The translations under genes were made by a program, and so were the position numbers. Below the pieces are notes generated by a model. The model did not search any database, was not told the origin of the DNA, and saw nothing but the letters and a program-made list of their open reading frames with translations. 64,000 nucleotides of DNA from a bacterium (GTDB lineage Bacteria; Pseudomonadota; Alphaproteobacteria; Caulobacterales; Hyphomonadaceae): the NCBI GenBank assembly GCA_016125045.1, contig WGML01000009.1:53206-117205 (forward strand). Reading direction: 5' to 3'. Positions 1-8,314 of the stretch are shown here, piece by piece (the first letter of the stretch is position 1; each line of letters starts with the position of its first letter).

Positions 1-2095
1 AGAGGGGATTCTCGATGTCGCGAGCGCCCTCGGTCTCACGGAGCGCCCGCTCGACCTCCCCGGCGATCTCGGTGAGGACGCCGATGTCCTGACCGCGGAT
101 ACGCACCGCGACCGGGGCCTCGATCGGCGGTCCGTTGAGGAAGCGCTTCACGTCGAACCTCGCTCCGGGATAGGTCGCCAGCTCGTTGCGCATGGCCTCA
201 AGCCTCGCAGGACCGGTCCTCGATTCCCATTCCTTGAAACGCGCGTAGATCTGGCCGGCGTTGGTCTGCTGTTCTTCCGGGTTTTCGTTGTAGTAGACGC
301 GCGGATTGCCGCGGCCGGTGTTGGCGAACCGCCATTCGATCTCGCCGCTGTCGCCGAGCACCTTGTCGGCGAACAGGACCGCCTTGTCCGTCTCCGTTAT
401 CGAAGCGCCCTGTGGCAGCTTCACGCTGACCATGAAATAGGGGCTGTCATTCTCGGGAAAGAGCGCGAAGCCAAGTCGCGGCGTCACCTGCCAGACGACG
501 AGGGCGAACGCGGCGAGGCCGATGGCGACGGTGATGCGCGGCGCATGCAGCGCCACATGAAGAATTGGCCGGTAGATCGCGTGGATCGCGCCCATCACCA
601 CCGTGAGGAAGACATTCGAATGTCCGGTGCGGGGCAGCATCCGGCTCGCCAGGAAGGGAATGATGGTGAGGGCGACGAACAGCGATGCGATGATCGTCAC
701 GACGATCGCCATCGGCAGGGGCCGAGTGAAGTCGCCCGCGCCTTCGGGGAGATTCAGAAGGGGCACGAAGGCGAGCAACAGCGTCGCCGTGCAGCCGAGA
801 ACGGCGATGTTGATCTCCTCGACGCCGGCGATGGCGGCGTCGCGCGGGGAGAGCCCCTCCCGCAATCGCCTGGCGATGTTCTCGGTCACCACGATTGAAT
901 CATCGACCAGGAGACCGAGCGCGAGCACGAAGCCTGCAATCGAGAGCTGGTTCAGCGTGTAGCCAAGCTGCTCCATGATGAAGAGGCCGATCGCGAAGGA
1001 CAGCGGGATCGAGATCATCACCACCAGCGACGCCCGGAACCCAAGCGGCAGCAGGGTCAGCAGCACGAGCGCGATGGCGATCGTGAAGTCCCGGCCCAGA
1101 GACGACAGGCGCTTGCCGACCATTTCGGACTGGTCGAACCCTCGCTCGAGACGAATTTCGGGAGGCAGACGCGGTTCGAATCGATCCACCTGCGCGCGGA
1201 TATTGTCCATCACCTGGAAGATCGTTCCGCCCAGCTTGGCGCGCGCCGTGACGAACAGCGCCCGTTCGCCATTAAACCTCGTGATGTGGAAGGCTTCGTC
1301 GTTTTCCCACGCGACCTCGGCGACATCGCCGACGCGGATCACCGAGCCCTCAACGCTGCGCAGAACGACATTCCTGATCTCGTCGAGACTGTCGAACGGC
1401 CCGGTGGCTTCGACGTTGAAGCGCCGTCCGTTCGATTCCACGGCCCCGATCGGCACTTCGGCGCCTTCCCGTTGCAGCGCATCGGCGACGGCCCCGAGCG
1501 GCAGCCGGTAGGCGGCGAGGCGGTCAAGGTCGGCGGTCACGCGGACTTCAGAGGTCGGCACGCCCCAGATCTCGGACTGCTGGACGCCGGACGCGCGCTC
1601 CACCGCGTCGCGCAGTTCGCGGGCATAGGCCTCCATCTGACGGATGGGCGCGGTCTCCGACACGAGCGCCATCTGGATGATGTTGGTCTGCGACGGGTCG
1701 AACCGGTCGGCTCGGACGAGCGTGACGCCGGGCGGCAGGGTCGGGCGCACCACATTCAGCTCGCGCACCACCTCGTCATACTTGCGCTTCGGGTCGGACC
1801 CGTACTCGAACTCGACCGAAACCTGCGCGAGACCCGCCCGGCTTGTCGAGCGGATTTCAACCACGTCCTCGAGCCCGTTCAGCGCGGTCTCGAGCGGGAT
1901 GGCGACCGTGCGCTCCATCTGGTCGGCGTCCGCGCCCGGCAGGACGATGACCACGCCAACGCCGGGGAATTCGACCGGCGGGTCCTCCGCCTTCGGGATC
2001 GAGAACAGCGACTGCACGCCAAGGGCGAACAGGAGCGTGAAAACGATCAGCGTGAATTGCCACCGATCGACGAAGAAGCGAGTAAAGGCGCGCAT
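1..2095 (-). CDS. RND efflux pump inner-membrane permease, N-terminal part (cut by left edge)
   Basis: Proton-driven inner-membrane subunit of a tripartite RND (AcrB/HAE1-like) exporter. 698 codons are visible; the C-terminal third lies outside the window. The ATG at 2095 follows AGGAGG by 5 nt. After a first membrane helix (about residues 14-32) comes a periplasmic porter domain, then a helix cluster from about residue 335. The adjacent Asp pair in LLVDDSIVV (residues 398-399) matches the proton-relay aspartates of TM4 in AcrB, so the pump should be energised by the proton gradient. The adaptor gene ends 9 nt upstream, so the two form one operon, with TetR divergent. No TolC-like outer-membrane gene is visible here; it may lie to the left or be shared. 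Substrate unknown. Confidence 0.93.
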   Translation of the reverse strand, partial: MRAFTRFFVDRWQFTLIVFTLLFALGVQSLFSIPKAEDPPVEFPGVGVVIVLPGADADQMERTVAIPLETALNGLEDVVEIRSTSRAGLAQVSVEFEYGSDPKRKYDEVVRELNVVRPTLPPGVTLVRADRFDPSQTNIIQMALVSETAPIRQMEAYARELRDAVERASGVQQSEIWGVPTSEVRVTADLDRLAAYRLPLGAVADALQREGAEVPIGAVESNGRRFNVEATGPFDSLDEIRNVVLRSVEGSVIRVGDVAEVAWENDEAFHITRFNGERALFVTARAKLGGTIFQVMDNIRAQVDRFEPRLPPEIRLERGFDQSEMVGKRLSSLGRDFTIAIALVLLTLLPLGFRASLVVMISIPLSFAIGLFIMEQLGYTLNQLSIAGFVLALGLLVDDSIVVTENIARRLREGLSPRDAAIAGVEEINIAVLGCTATLLLAFVPLLNLPEGAGDFTRPLPMAIVVTIIASLFVALTIIPFLASRMLPRTGHSNVFLTVVMGAIHAIYRPILHVALHAPRITVAIGLAAFALVVWQVTPRLGFALFPENDSPYFMVSVKLPQGASITETDKAVLFADKVLGDSGEIEWRFANTGRGNPRVYYNENPEEQQTNAGQIYARFKEWESRTGPARLEAMRNELATYPGARFDVKRFLNGPPIEAPVAVRIRGQDIGVLTEIAGEVERALRETEGARDIENPL

Positions 2096-2104
2096 GTCCG
2101 CCTC

Positions 2105-3169
2105 CTATTCGGCGCCGGTGATGCGGACCGGCTCGCCATCGCGCACCGTCGTCGCACCCGCTGTCACCACCCGGTCGCCCTCGGCGAGCCCTTTGAGCAC
2201 GATGACGCCCTCGCTGTTGAGGCCGCCGGTCTCGACGCTTCGCCGGCGCGCGACGCCGGCGCTGTCCACCACATAGACCTGGCCCTGGTCGGCGCGGGCG
2301 TCGACGAGCGACAGAGCCGGCACGATGAAACGCATCTGCGCCCCGTCTTCGGACTGGCGCGCGATGGACGCCTCCGCCACCTCCCCGCTGCGCAGTCCGC
2401 CCGCATCCTTGATGCGCACTTCGACCTCGAATGTGCCTGTTGCATCTGCGCTCTTGGCGGCGATCCGCGACACCTCGGCGGGTCGCGGCGGGCTGGCACC
2501 GGTCTTGACCGTCGCCGCGGCCCCGACGGAAAGACGCGCGGCGTCAGCGGACGACACAGGCGCCCGAAGCACCATCCCGAAGCGGTTTTCCCCGATGGTC
2601 AGCACCGGCTGTCCGGCGCTCACGATCTGCGCGGGCTCGGCATGCCGGCGCAGCACCACCCCGGACGCCGGCGCGAAGATGGACGCGCCCTCCCGCGCCC
2701 GCTGGACGGCCAGCCTTGCATTGTCGAGCGCCGCCTGTGAGGCGAAGCCTTTCTCAAACAGCGTTTCGACGCGCGCGAGCTGCTGTTCGGCGGTTCGGCG
2801 GGCGACTTCCGCCTCCTCCGCGTCCGCGCCGACGGTGGTCCGCCTGAGCGTCGCCAATCGCGCACCGGCCGCGACCACGTCCCCCTCGTCGACCGAAAGC
2901 GTCTCGATCTGGCCGGGGGCCCCGAAAGACAGGATGGTCTCACGGACATAGCCCGTCAGCCCGCTCACCCGGAGCGAATCCCCGACATTGATCGGCCGGG
3001 CCTCGATCACCTCAACCACCGGAGCCGCGACGCCGGGCTGGACGTCGGCCACGCTCTCCTTCTCCGAACAGGCGGCGAGCGAGACCATAAGGGCGAATAC
3101 GCCCGTTCCGGCAATGGTGCGCGCGGGGCTTCGCGCCGCTCGCGGCCGACGTGCGCTGAGATCGGGCAT
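2105..3169 (-). CDS. RND efflux periplasmic adaptor lipoprotein (membrane fusion protein)
   Basis: Adaptor subunit linking the RND permease to an outer-membrane channel. The 354-residue protein has a signal peptide with lipobox LAAC (Cys34), so it is probably anchored by lipid to the inner membrane. Next come a beta-barrel/lipoyl half (residues about 55-115), a short alpha-helical hairpin containing EKGFASQAALDNARLAVQRA, the second lipoyl half with VVLRRHAEPAQIVSAGQPV, and a C-terminal barrel ending at a GDRVVTAG motif typical of the family. It is the first gene of the operon with the permease and is read divergently from the TetR gene at 3312. Its expression is probably controlled through the palindrome at 3275-3289. 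Confidence 0.92.
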   Translation of the reverse strand: MPDLSARRPRAARSPARTIAGTGVFALMVSLAACSEKESVADVQPGVAAPVVEVIEARPINVGDSLRVSGLTGYVRETILSFGAPGQIETLSVDEGDVVAAGARLATLRRTTVGADAEEAEVARRTAEQQLARVETLFEKGFASQAALDNARLAVQRAREGASIFAPASGVVLRRHAEPAQIVSAGQPVLTIGENRFGMVLRAPVSSADAARLSVGAAATVKTGASPPRPAEVSRIAAKSADATGTFEVEVRIKDAGGLRSGEVAEASIARQSEDGAQMRFIVPALSLVDARADQGQVYVVDSAGVARRRSVETGGLNSEGVIVLKGLAEGDRVVTAGATTVRDGEPVRITGAE

Positions 3170-3274
3170 GAGGATAGGCCTTCCCTGGGAGACGAAAAGA
3201 GTTTACGTCCTCCGACCGCTGTCGTTCTTTGTTTTCGCGGACCGGCGCGACCCCGACGCCATGTTGACAGCGCC

Positions 3275-3289
3275 CTTGACAGTGTCAAG
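3275..3289. promoter_or_regulatory. Perfect 7-1-7 palindrome, probable TetR operator
   Basis: CTTGACAGTGTCAAG is a perfect dyad centred at 3282, in the 142-bp gap between the divergent adaptor (start 3169) and TetR gene (start 3312). An additional TTGACAG lies at 3264-3270, so a second half-site may exist. Read leftwards, the dyad itself contains TTGACA, so a bound repressor would cover a -35 element of the pump promoter. Position and symmetry fit a TetR operator controlling both directions; binding is inferred. Confidence 0.6.
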
Positions 3290-3311
3290 CCCCAGATGAA
3301 AACTCCTCCGC

Positions 3312-3944
3312 GTGACTGACGATCTGAAGACCTCCATCCTGCAAGCGAGCGTCCAGCTCATCGAGGACGGCGGGGTCGGCGCGCTGTCGATGCGGGAGGT
3401 CGCCCGGCGCGCGGGCGTCAGTCACCAGGCACCGTACCATTACTTCCCGGACCGCGAGAGCATCCTTTCGGAGATCGTCCGGGAGGGGTTCACCCTGCTT
3501 CACGACATGACGGCGGAAAAGGTCGCGAGGGTGGAGTCACCCGCCGCCATGATCGAGGCGATGGGGCTCGCCTATGTCGAGTTCGCGCTTCGGCATTCGG
3601 CGTACTTTCAGCTCATGTTCCGCTCCGAACTCGTGAACCTCAACCGCCACCCGGAAACGAAAGCGGCGGCGGACCGCACGTTCGAACTCGTGATCGACAT
3701 TGTCACCCGCGCTTACGGCGCGGCCGAACCCGGCGCTCCCCGGGCGTCCGCGGAGGACGGCGAGGATCCGGTCATCCGCCGCGTCATCGCCTGCTGGTCG
3801 ATGGTGCATGGCCTTTCGCATCTGCTGCTTGAGGGGAAGCTCGACCGGCATCACGGGGGCAGCCCCGAGGCGCGCCTCGACGCCGCCCGGGCGCTCGTCT
3901 CCGTCTATGTCGAGATGATCGCGCCGGGCCTGCCCCAGCGCTGA
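3312..3944 (+). CDS. TetR/AcrR-family transcriptional regulator
   Basis: Probable local repressor of the divergent RND pump. The 210-residue protein has an N-terminal helix-turn-helix: SMREVARRAGVSHQAPYHYF (about residues 26-45) is the classic TetR recognition segment. The C-terminal part, with FALRHSAYFQLMFRSEL (about 97-113), resembles the ligand-binding TetR_C subfamily found in pump regulators. The start is GTG at 3312; there is no convincing Shine-Dalgarno, but the next in-frame ATG would cut into the DNA-binding domain. The palindrome at 3275-3289 lies 30 bp upstream of the start, so autoregulation is likely. The gene is followed in the same direction by the TonB-dependent receptor after 227 bp. 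Confidence 0.9.
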   Translation: MTDDLKTSILQASVQLIEDGGVGALSMREVARRAGVSHQAPYHYFPDRESILSEIVREGFTLLHDMTAEKVARVESPAAMIEAMGLAYVEFALRHSAYFQLMFRSELVNLNRHPETKAAADRTFELVIDIVTRAYGAAEPGAPRASAEDGEDPVIRRVIACWSMVHGLSHLLLEGKLDRHHGGSPEARLDAARALVSVYVEMIAPGLPQR

Positions 3945-4092
3945 ATCACCTTCGCGGCCCCGTCGCCGTCGCCCCCGCCGCCCTGAGCCGGCGGGCGAAA
4001 CGGACGCGTTGCGGAAATGTGACAGTTCGGCCTTACCCGCGCCCTGCGGCGACGTCCGGACGGTTTTATTTATGCCGTTGCGGAATGCGCCG

Positions 4093-4121
4093 TTGACGAC
4101 TGTCACGGTTCGTCACAATAA
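4093..4121 (+). promoter_or_regulatory. Candidate sigma-70-type promoter of the TonB-dependent receptor
   Basis: TTGACG at 4093-4098 and CAATAA at 4116-4121 are separated by 17 bp, about 50 bp before the GTG at 4172. The region also carries two GTCAC words (4102 and 4112) that might be activator or repressor half-sites. Motif match only. Confidence 0.35.
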
Positions 4122-4171
4122 TTTGAGTGAAGGGTCGGTGACAGACTCAAACCCAGGGGAGGAAATCCAAA

Positions 4172-7100
4172 GTGAAATTCATGCTTCGCGGCGCGTCGCA
4201 GGCCGCCATCCTGTTTGGTCTTGCTGGTGTGATGCCGGCCTGGGGCCAGCAAGTCATCAGCGTCACTCAGGAAACGGGACCGCAGCAGGTCAACCGCCAG
4301 CAGGTTGAGCGCACGGGGCCGCAGGCGCCCCAGGCGGCAGACCAGGCCGAAGCCCGCGTGATCGTCACGGGATCGCTGATCGTCGGCTCCGCCGAGGACG
4401 CGGCGCTGCCCGTCGAAGTCTATTCCGCCGAGGAACTCGAGGAACAGGGCTCGCCGACGGCGCTCGAATTCGTCAAGACCCTGACCATCTCCGGTCCGAC
4501 GACCGGCGAGGCTTACTATTTCGGCGGCGCTGGATCGACCGGTTCGCCTTCATTCAACCTGCGCGGCATCGGCGCCGACAAGACGCTGACCCTCCTCAAC
4601 GGGCGGCGGGTGACAGACAACGCCTCCAACATCCCGGCGGCTGCGATCGCCCGGACCGAGATCCTCAAGGACGGCGCGGCGGTGACCTACGGCGCCGACG
4701 CGACCGGCGGCGTTGTGAACTTCATCACCCGTGACAGCTTCAACGGACTCGAAGCGCGCGCCCAATACAAGTATATCGACGGGTCCGACGGCGACTACGG
4801 CATCAGCCTGCTCGGCGGCTTCGGCGAGGGCAACACGAACTTCATGTGGTCAGCGGAGTGGGAGCACCGCTCAGTGCTCGACACGCTCGACCGTCCGGGG
4901 ATCACCGACCCGTCCTTCAATTTCGACATCGCAACAGGCGGCAACCCGGCGCCGTGGTCGACGCTGACGAACCTCGCGGGCTATCTCGCCCTCGGGCCAC
5001 GCCCGACCGCCGCGACGGCGAACACCCGCACCGGTGAATTCGGCTCGCCGGTCAGCGGCACCGTCTTCTCCGACTTCACCCCTCAAAGCTGTGCAGCCGT
5101 TGGCGGGTTCTTCGTCAATAGCTTCACCTGCAACTACAACTACATTCCTTACTACAACCTGGTGGAGAACCAGGACATCTACCGCCTGTTCGGACAGCTC
5201 AACACGACCATCTCGGACAATATCGATTTCCATCTCGATGCGTCCTACGGGGAAGTGAGCGTGCCGCAAGTGTTCGGCTCGCCGTCTCAGCCGGTCGTTC
5301 GCGGTCCGGCCCGCGCGGAGGGTCTCACCTATCAGTTCTACGTGCCGCGCACGAACCCCGGCTTCCAGGACTTCGCGGTGAGATCAGGTCTCGCTGCAAA
5401 CCCGGCCTTCGCCAACGTCGGGGGCGTGATGCCGATCACCTTCCGTCCGCTCGCGCATGGCGGCAACCCGGTGCTCGGCGAGGGCAATGGATTTGGTGTT
5501 CCTTCTCGCATCAACAACCAATCCTGGCGCGTGATGAGCTCGCTGTCGGGCAATCTCGGCGACGTGTCCGAAATGCTGGGCGGCGTGAATTTCGACGTCT
5601 CCGCGACCTTCAACCAGCAGAATTTCGAGGGCGATGCGCCGGACATCATCGGCTACCGCTTCCAGGACGCCCTCAACGGCTTCGGCGGACCGAACTGCAG
5701 GGCGGCTGACCTCAACCCGCTGCAATTCGGCATCCAGAACGACGCCGCGGCGGGTCGCGACGGTTGTCTCTACTGGAACCCGTTCGCGTCGAACTTCGCC
5801 AACCAGCCGGAGCGCAATCTCGCAAACCCGAACTACAATCCGGCGCTCGCGAACTCGCTCGAACTCTATCGCTGGCTCCAGGATCCGCGGAAAACGGAAT
5901 CGCAGACCCAGAGCTTGACGATCGACGCCATCTTCAGCGGCGAGACGGGCGTTCAACTTCCGGGCGGCGTCGTCTCCTGGGGTCTCGGCACCCAGTGGCG
6001 GCAGGTCGAGTTCAAGGAAACCGTTCGGTCGAACTTCTACAACGGGAACACGCCCTGCATTCGCCAGTCGACAGACACGACGGGTGTGGTCATCAACGGC
6101 GTCACCACGCCGTTCCCGCAGGTTCCCCTGCCGCAGACCAGCCCATACTACACCGGCTGCGCGGGCGGCGAGGGTCCGTTCCTGTTCTTCGACATCAACC
6201 CGCCTGACGCCGCAGACCGTCAGCAATTCTCCTACTTCGGGGAACTCGCCCTGCCGGTCTTCGACACCCTGAACTTCACGGCCGCCGTTCGGCGTGAAGA
6301 CTTCTCGGGCGGGCTCGGCGCGACGGTGTACAAGATCTCCGGCAAGTGGGACGTCTTCGGACCGATCTCCCTGCGCGGCTCCTACGGCACCAACTACTCC
6401 ACGCCGCCGCTCGGCATCATTCCGGGTCGGGTCGAGAACCTCGTCCGCAGCTACGATCGGGCGAATCGCAACTGGAAAGCGTTCCAGCGCACCACGGCGG
6501 CCGGCCTCCAGCCGGAAACCGCAACGGCCTGGAATGCGGGAGCGATCTGGCAGTCCCAGGGCATCGCGTCCGACCACGACTTCCAGTTCATCGTCGACTA
6601 TTTCGACATCCAGACCGAAGACGAGATCGGCGAACTTGCGGACCACAACCAAATCCTGGCCGCAACGACGCTCTCAACCACGATCAACGGCTTCAACGTG
6701 ATGAACTGCGCGGCGCCGCTGATTTCGCTGGTGTCGTTCAACCAGCACGGGCCGAACAACCTCACCACCTGCCAGCAGGGCGTCACCACCTCCGACAACT
6801 TCTCGGTGATCCGGTCGGTGCTCGGCAACGCCTTCGGTCAAACCACCAAGGGCCTCGACATCCAGGCGCGGTACTCGATGCCGGTGGGCGCAGGGGACCT
6901 CACCTTCGATGTCACCGGCACGCGCGTCACCGAACAGACGACGTCACAGCGCACGATCAACGGCGTCGTCGTCTCGCAATCGGACGACCGCCTGGGCAAC
7001 CTCAACTTCTCGACGGTTGGCGTGGCGGTTCCCGAATGGCGCGTCAATGCCTACTCGGCCTATCGCTGGGGTCCGCACATCCTCCGCCTGCAGCTGAACT

Positions 7101-7339
7101 ATGTCAGCGCGGTCACGGACGAACGCGCCGGAATCCAGTATGGCGAAAACGGCGAGGATTGGGTCACCGGGGACATCTACTACAACCTCGACATCACCGA
7201 GGACATGCGCCTGTCGCTCTCGATCGCCAATATCTTCGATCAGGATCCTCCGCCGGCGCAGGTTGAACTCGGCTACGACCCACGCACCGGAAGCCCGCTT
7301 GGCCGGACGATCGAGGTCGGCCTCAGGAAGACCTTCTGA
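4172..7339 (+). CDS. TonB-dependent outer-membrane receptor
   Basis: Outer-membrane transporter of 1055 residues, energised through TonB. The start is GTG 4172 with GGGGAGG 5-10 nt upstream; ATG 4181 is an alternative. A signal peptide ends near AWGQQ. The TonB-box/plug region begins at EARVIVTGS (about residue 60) and the plug carries the FNLRGIGADKTLTLLNGRR block, typical of the large proteobacterial receptors whose substrates are often not siderophores. The protein ends in a C-terminal Phe (GLRKTF), as expected for a BAM-inserted beta-barrel. A rho-independent hairpin at 7389 closes the unit. The nearest downstream gene encodes a redoxin lipoprotein. No glycoside hydrolase, peptidase or siderophore gene is adjacent, so the substrate cannot be guessed. 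Confidence 0.95.
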   Translation: MKFMLRGASQAAILFGLAGVMPAWGQQVISVTQETGPQQVNRQQVERTGPQAPQAADQAEARVIVTGSLIVGSAEDAALPVEVYSAEELEEQGSPTALEFVKTLTISGPTTGEAYYFGGAGSTGSPSFNLRGIGADKTLTLLNGRRVTDNASNIPAAAIARTEILKDGAAVTYGADATGGVVNFITRDSFNGLEARAQYKYIDGSDGDYGISLLGGFGEGNTNFMWSAEWEHRSVLDTLDRPGITDPSFNFDIATGGNPAPWSTLTNLAGYLALGPRPTAATANTRTGEFGSPVSGTVFSDFTPQSCAAVGGFFVNSFTCNYNYIPYYNLVENQDIYRLFGQLNTTISDNIDFHLDASYGEVSVPQVFGSPSQPVVRGPARAEGLTYQFYVPRTNPGFQDFAVRSGLAANPAFANVGGVMPITFRPLAHGGNPVLGEGNGFGVPSRINNQSWRVMSSLSGNLGDVSEMLGGVNFDVSATFNQQNFEGDAPDIIGYRFQDALNGFGGPNCRAADLNPLQFGIQNDAAAGRDGCLYWNPFASNFANQPERNLANPNYNPALANSLELYRWLQDPRKTESQTQSLTIDAIFSGETGVQLPGGVVSWGLGTQWRQVEFKETVRSNFYNGNTPCIRQSTDTTGVVINGVTTPFPQVPLPQTSPYYTGCAGGEGPFLFFDINPPDAADRQQFSYFGELALPVFDTLNFTAAVRREDFSGGLGATVYKISGKWDVFGPISLRGSYGTNYSTPPLGIIPGRVENLVRSYDRANRNWKAFQRTTAAGLQPETATAWNAGAIWQSQGIASDHDFQFIVDYFDIQTEDEIGELADHNQILAATTLSTTINGFNVMNCAAPLISLVSFNQHGPNNLTTCQQGVTTSDNFSVIRSVLGNAFGQTTKGLDIQARYSMPVGAGDLTFDVTGTRVTEQTTSQRTINGVVVSQSDDRLGNLNFSTVGVAVPEWRVNAYSAYRWGPHILRLQLNYVSAVTDERAGIQYGENGEDWVTGDIYYNLDITEDMRLSLSIANIFDQDPPPAQVELGYDPRTGSPLGRTIEVGLRKTF

Positions 7340-7388
7340 CGTTGGTCTGACGCGCCCCAAGCGTCAGTCTGACACATTCGAACCAGCG

Positions 7389-7418
7389 ACGGGGCGGCCT
7401 TCACGGGCCGCCCCGTTT
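7389..7418 (+). terminator. Rho-independent terminator after the TonB-dependent receptor
   Basis: An 11-bp perfect stem (ACGGGGCGGCC at 7389-7399 pairing with 7406-7416) encloses a 6-nt loop and runs into TTT. It lies 50 bp after the receptor stop codon. Confidence 0.8.
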
Positions 7419-7468
7419 GCGTCCGGGGTTCTGACCCTGGTCAAACCGCCGTGAGACTTATCGATTAT

Positions 7469-7483
7469 CGTTGACTTTCAACG
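7469..7483. promoter_or_regulatory. Palindrome upstream of redoxin gene, possible operator
   Basis: CGTTGA-CTT-TCAACG is a perfect 6-3-6 dyad about 62 bp before the redoxin start. A second short dyad, TGACC-CT-GGTCA, sits at 7432-7443. Possible regulator sites; no regulator gene is adjacent. Confidence 0.3.
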
Positions 7484-7544
7484 TCCCGGCCCCACCTTGA
7501 CGTGAGGGTTCAGTTCGCATTCGCCGCTGCAAAGGAAGGACAAG

Positions 7545-8189
7545 ATGCTTCGACACATCATGATCGCCGCCGCTCTCTCCTCGACCGTCGCCGTCGGGGC
7601 ATGCTCGGCTGAACAGGTGGGATCGAAAGGCGCGGCGACCGCCGAACACACGAAAGCGCCGGCGAAACTCAATAATTTCAAGCTGGTGGATCAGAATGGG
7701 GTCACGCAGGAGCTTTACAAGCTGACCGACGCCAAGGCGATCGTGCTCATCCAGCACGGGGTCGGCTGCCCGATCGTGCAGAAGATGACCCCGACCATCA
7801 ACGACATCGAAAAGGCCTACGCCCCTAAAGGCGTCACGTTCATGATGGTCAACTCGAACATCCAGGACAATCCGAAGACGATCAAGGCCGAGGCCGAGAA
7901 GTTCGGCGTCACCATCCCGATCCTCGATGACCACGCTCAGGCGCTGGGCGAGGAACTCAAGATCGAGCGGACGGCCGAGGCGTTCATCATCGAACCGAAG
8001 ACCTGGAAAGTGCTCTTCCATGGCCCGGTCGACGACCGGATCACCTATGGCCGTGAGCGCCCCAAGGCCGAGAACAACTATCTGACTGACGGGCTGGATG
8101 CGGTGCTCGCCGGCCAGCCGGTGAAACAAACCCACGCCCGTGCGGAAGGCTGCCTCGTGAATTTCCCTAATCGCGCCAAGCATTCCTGA
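7545..8189 (+). CDS. Redoxin-domain (thioredoxin-fold) lipoprotein
   Basis: A 214-residue exported protein, preceded by AAGGAAGGA. The signal peptide ends in a lipobox with Cys20 (VAVGAC). The mature part has the AhpC/TSA-redoxin fold: a hydrophobic beta strand AIVLIQHGVGCPIVQK carries Cys75 at the position of the peroxidatic or thioredoxin N-terminal cysteine, followed by VTFMMVNSN, IPILDDHAQALGEEL and EAFIIEPKTWKVLFHGPVDD. There is no CxxC, so it is not a classical thioredoxin. A second cysteine (Cys203) sits in the C-terminal GCLVNFP motif and could be resolving. Probable role: thiol-based redox function in the envelope; substrate unknown. It is set off from the receptor by a terminator and so probably has its own promoter. 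Confidence 0.8.
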   Translation: MLRHIMIAAALSSTVAVGACSAEQVGSKGAATAEHTKAPAKLNNFKLVDQNGVTQELYKLTDAKAIVLIQHGVGCPIVQKMTPTINDIEKAYAPKGVTFMMVNSNIQDNPKTIKAEAEKFGVTIPILDDHAQALGEELKIERTAEAFIIEPKTWKVLFHGPVDDRITYGRERPKAENNYLTDGLDAVLAGQPVKQTHARAEGCLVNFPNRAKHS

Positions 8190-8259
8190 TACAGGCCACG
8201 CGCAGCGCGCCCTCACCGCCTTTGCATCTATTCCTCTGCGGATCAGGGCTAACCCTAGT

Positions 8260-8271
8260 CCACTGAAGTGG
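8260..8271. promoter_or_regulatory. Palindrome upstream of EmrAB-like pump, possible operator
   Basis: CCACT-GA-AGTGG is a perfect 5-2-5 dyad, just downstream of AGGG-CTAA-CCCT at 8245-8256 and shortly before the adaptor start. Candidate control site for the pump; weak evidence. Confidence 0.25.
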
Positions 8272-8314
8272 CCCCCACAGGCATTATCTACCTGTGGTCG
8301 CATCCGGCGGGCAG

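Noticed and set aside
1286..2740. 484-residue open frame on the plus strand opposite the RND pump genes
   Set aside because: It spans two well-recognised genes on the other strand; the translation is Arg/His/Asp-rich low-complexity, typical of antisense frames in GC-rich DNA.
5384..6652. 422-residue open frame antisense to the TonB-dependent receptor
   Set aside because: No known domain, no ribosome-binding site, and the opposite strand encodes a clear receptor.
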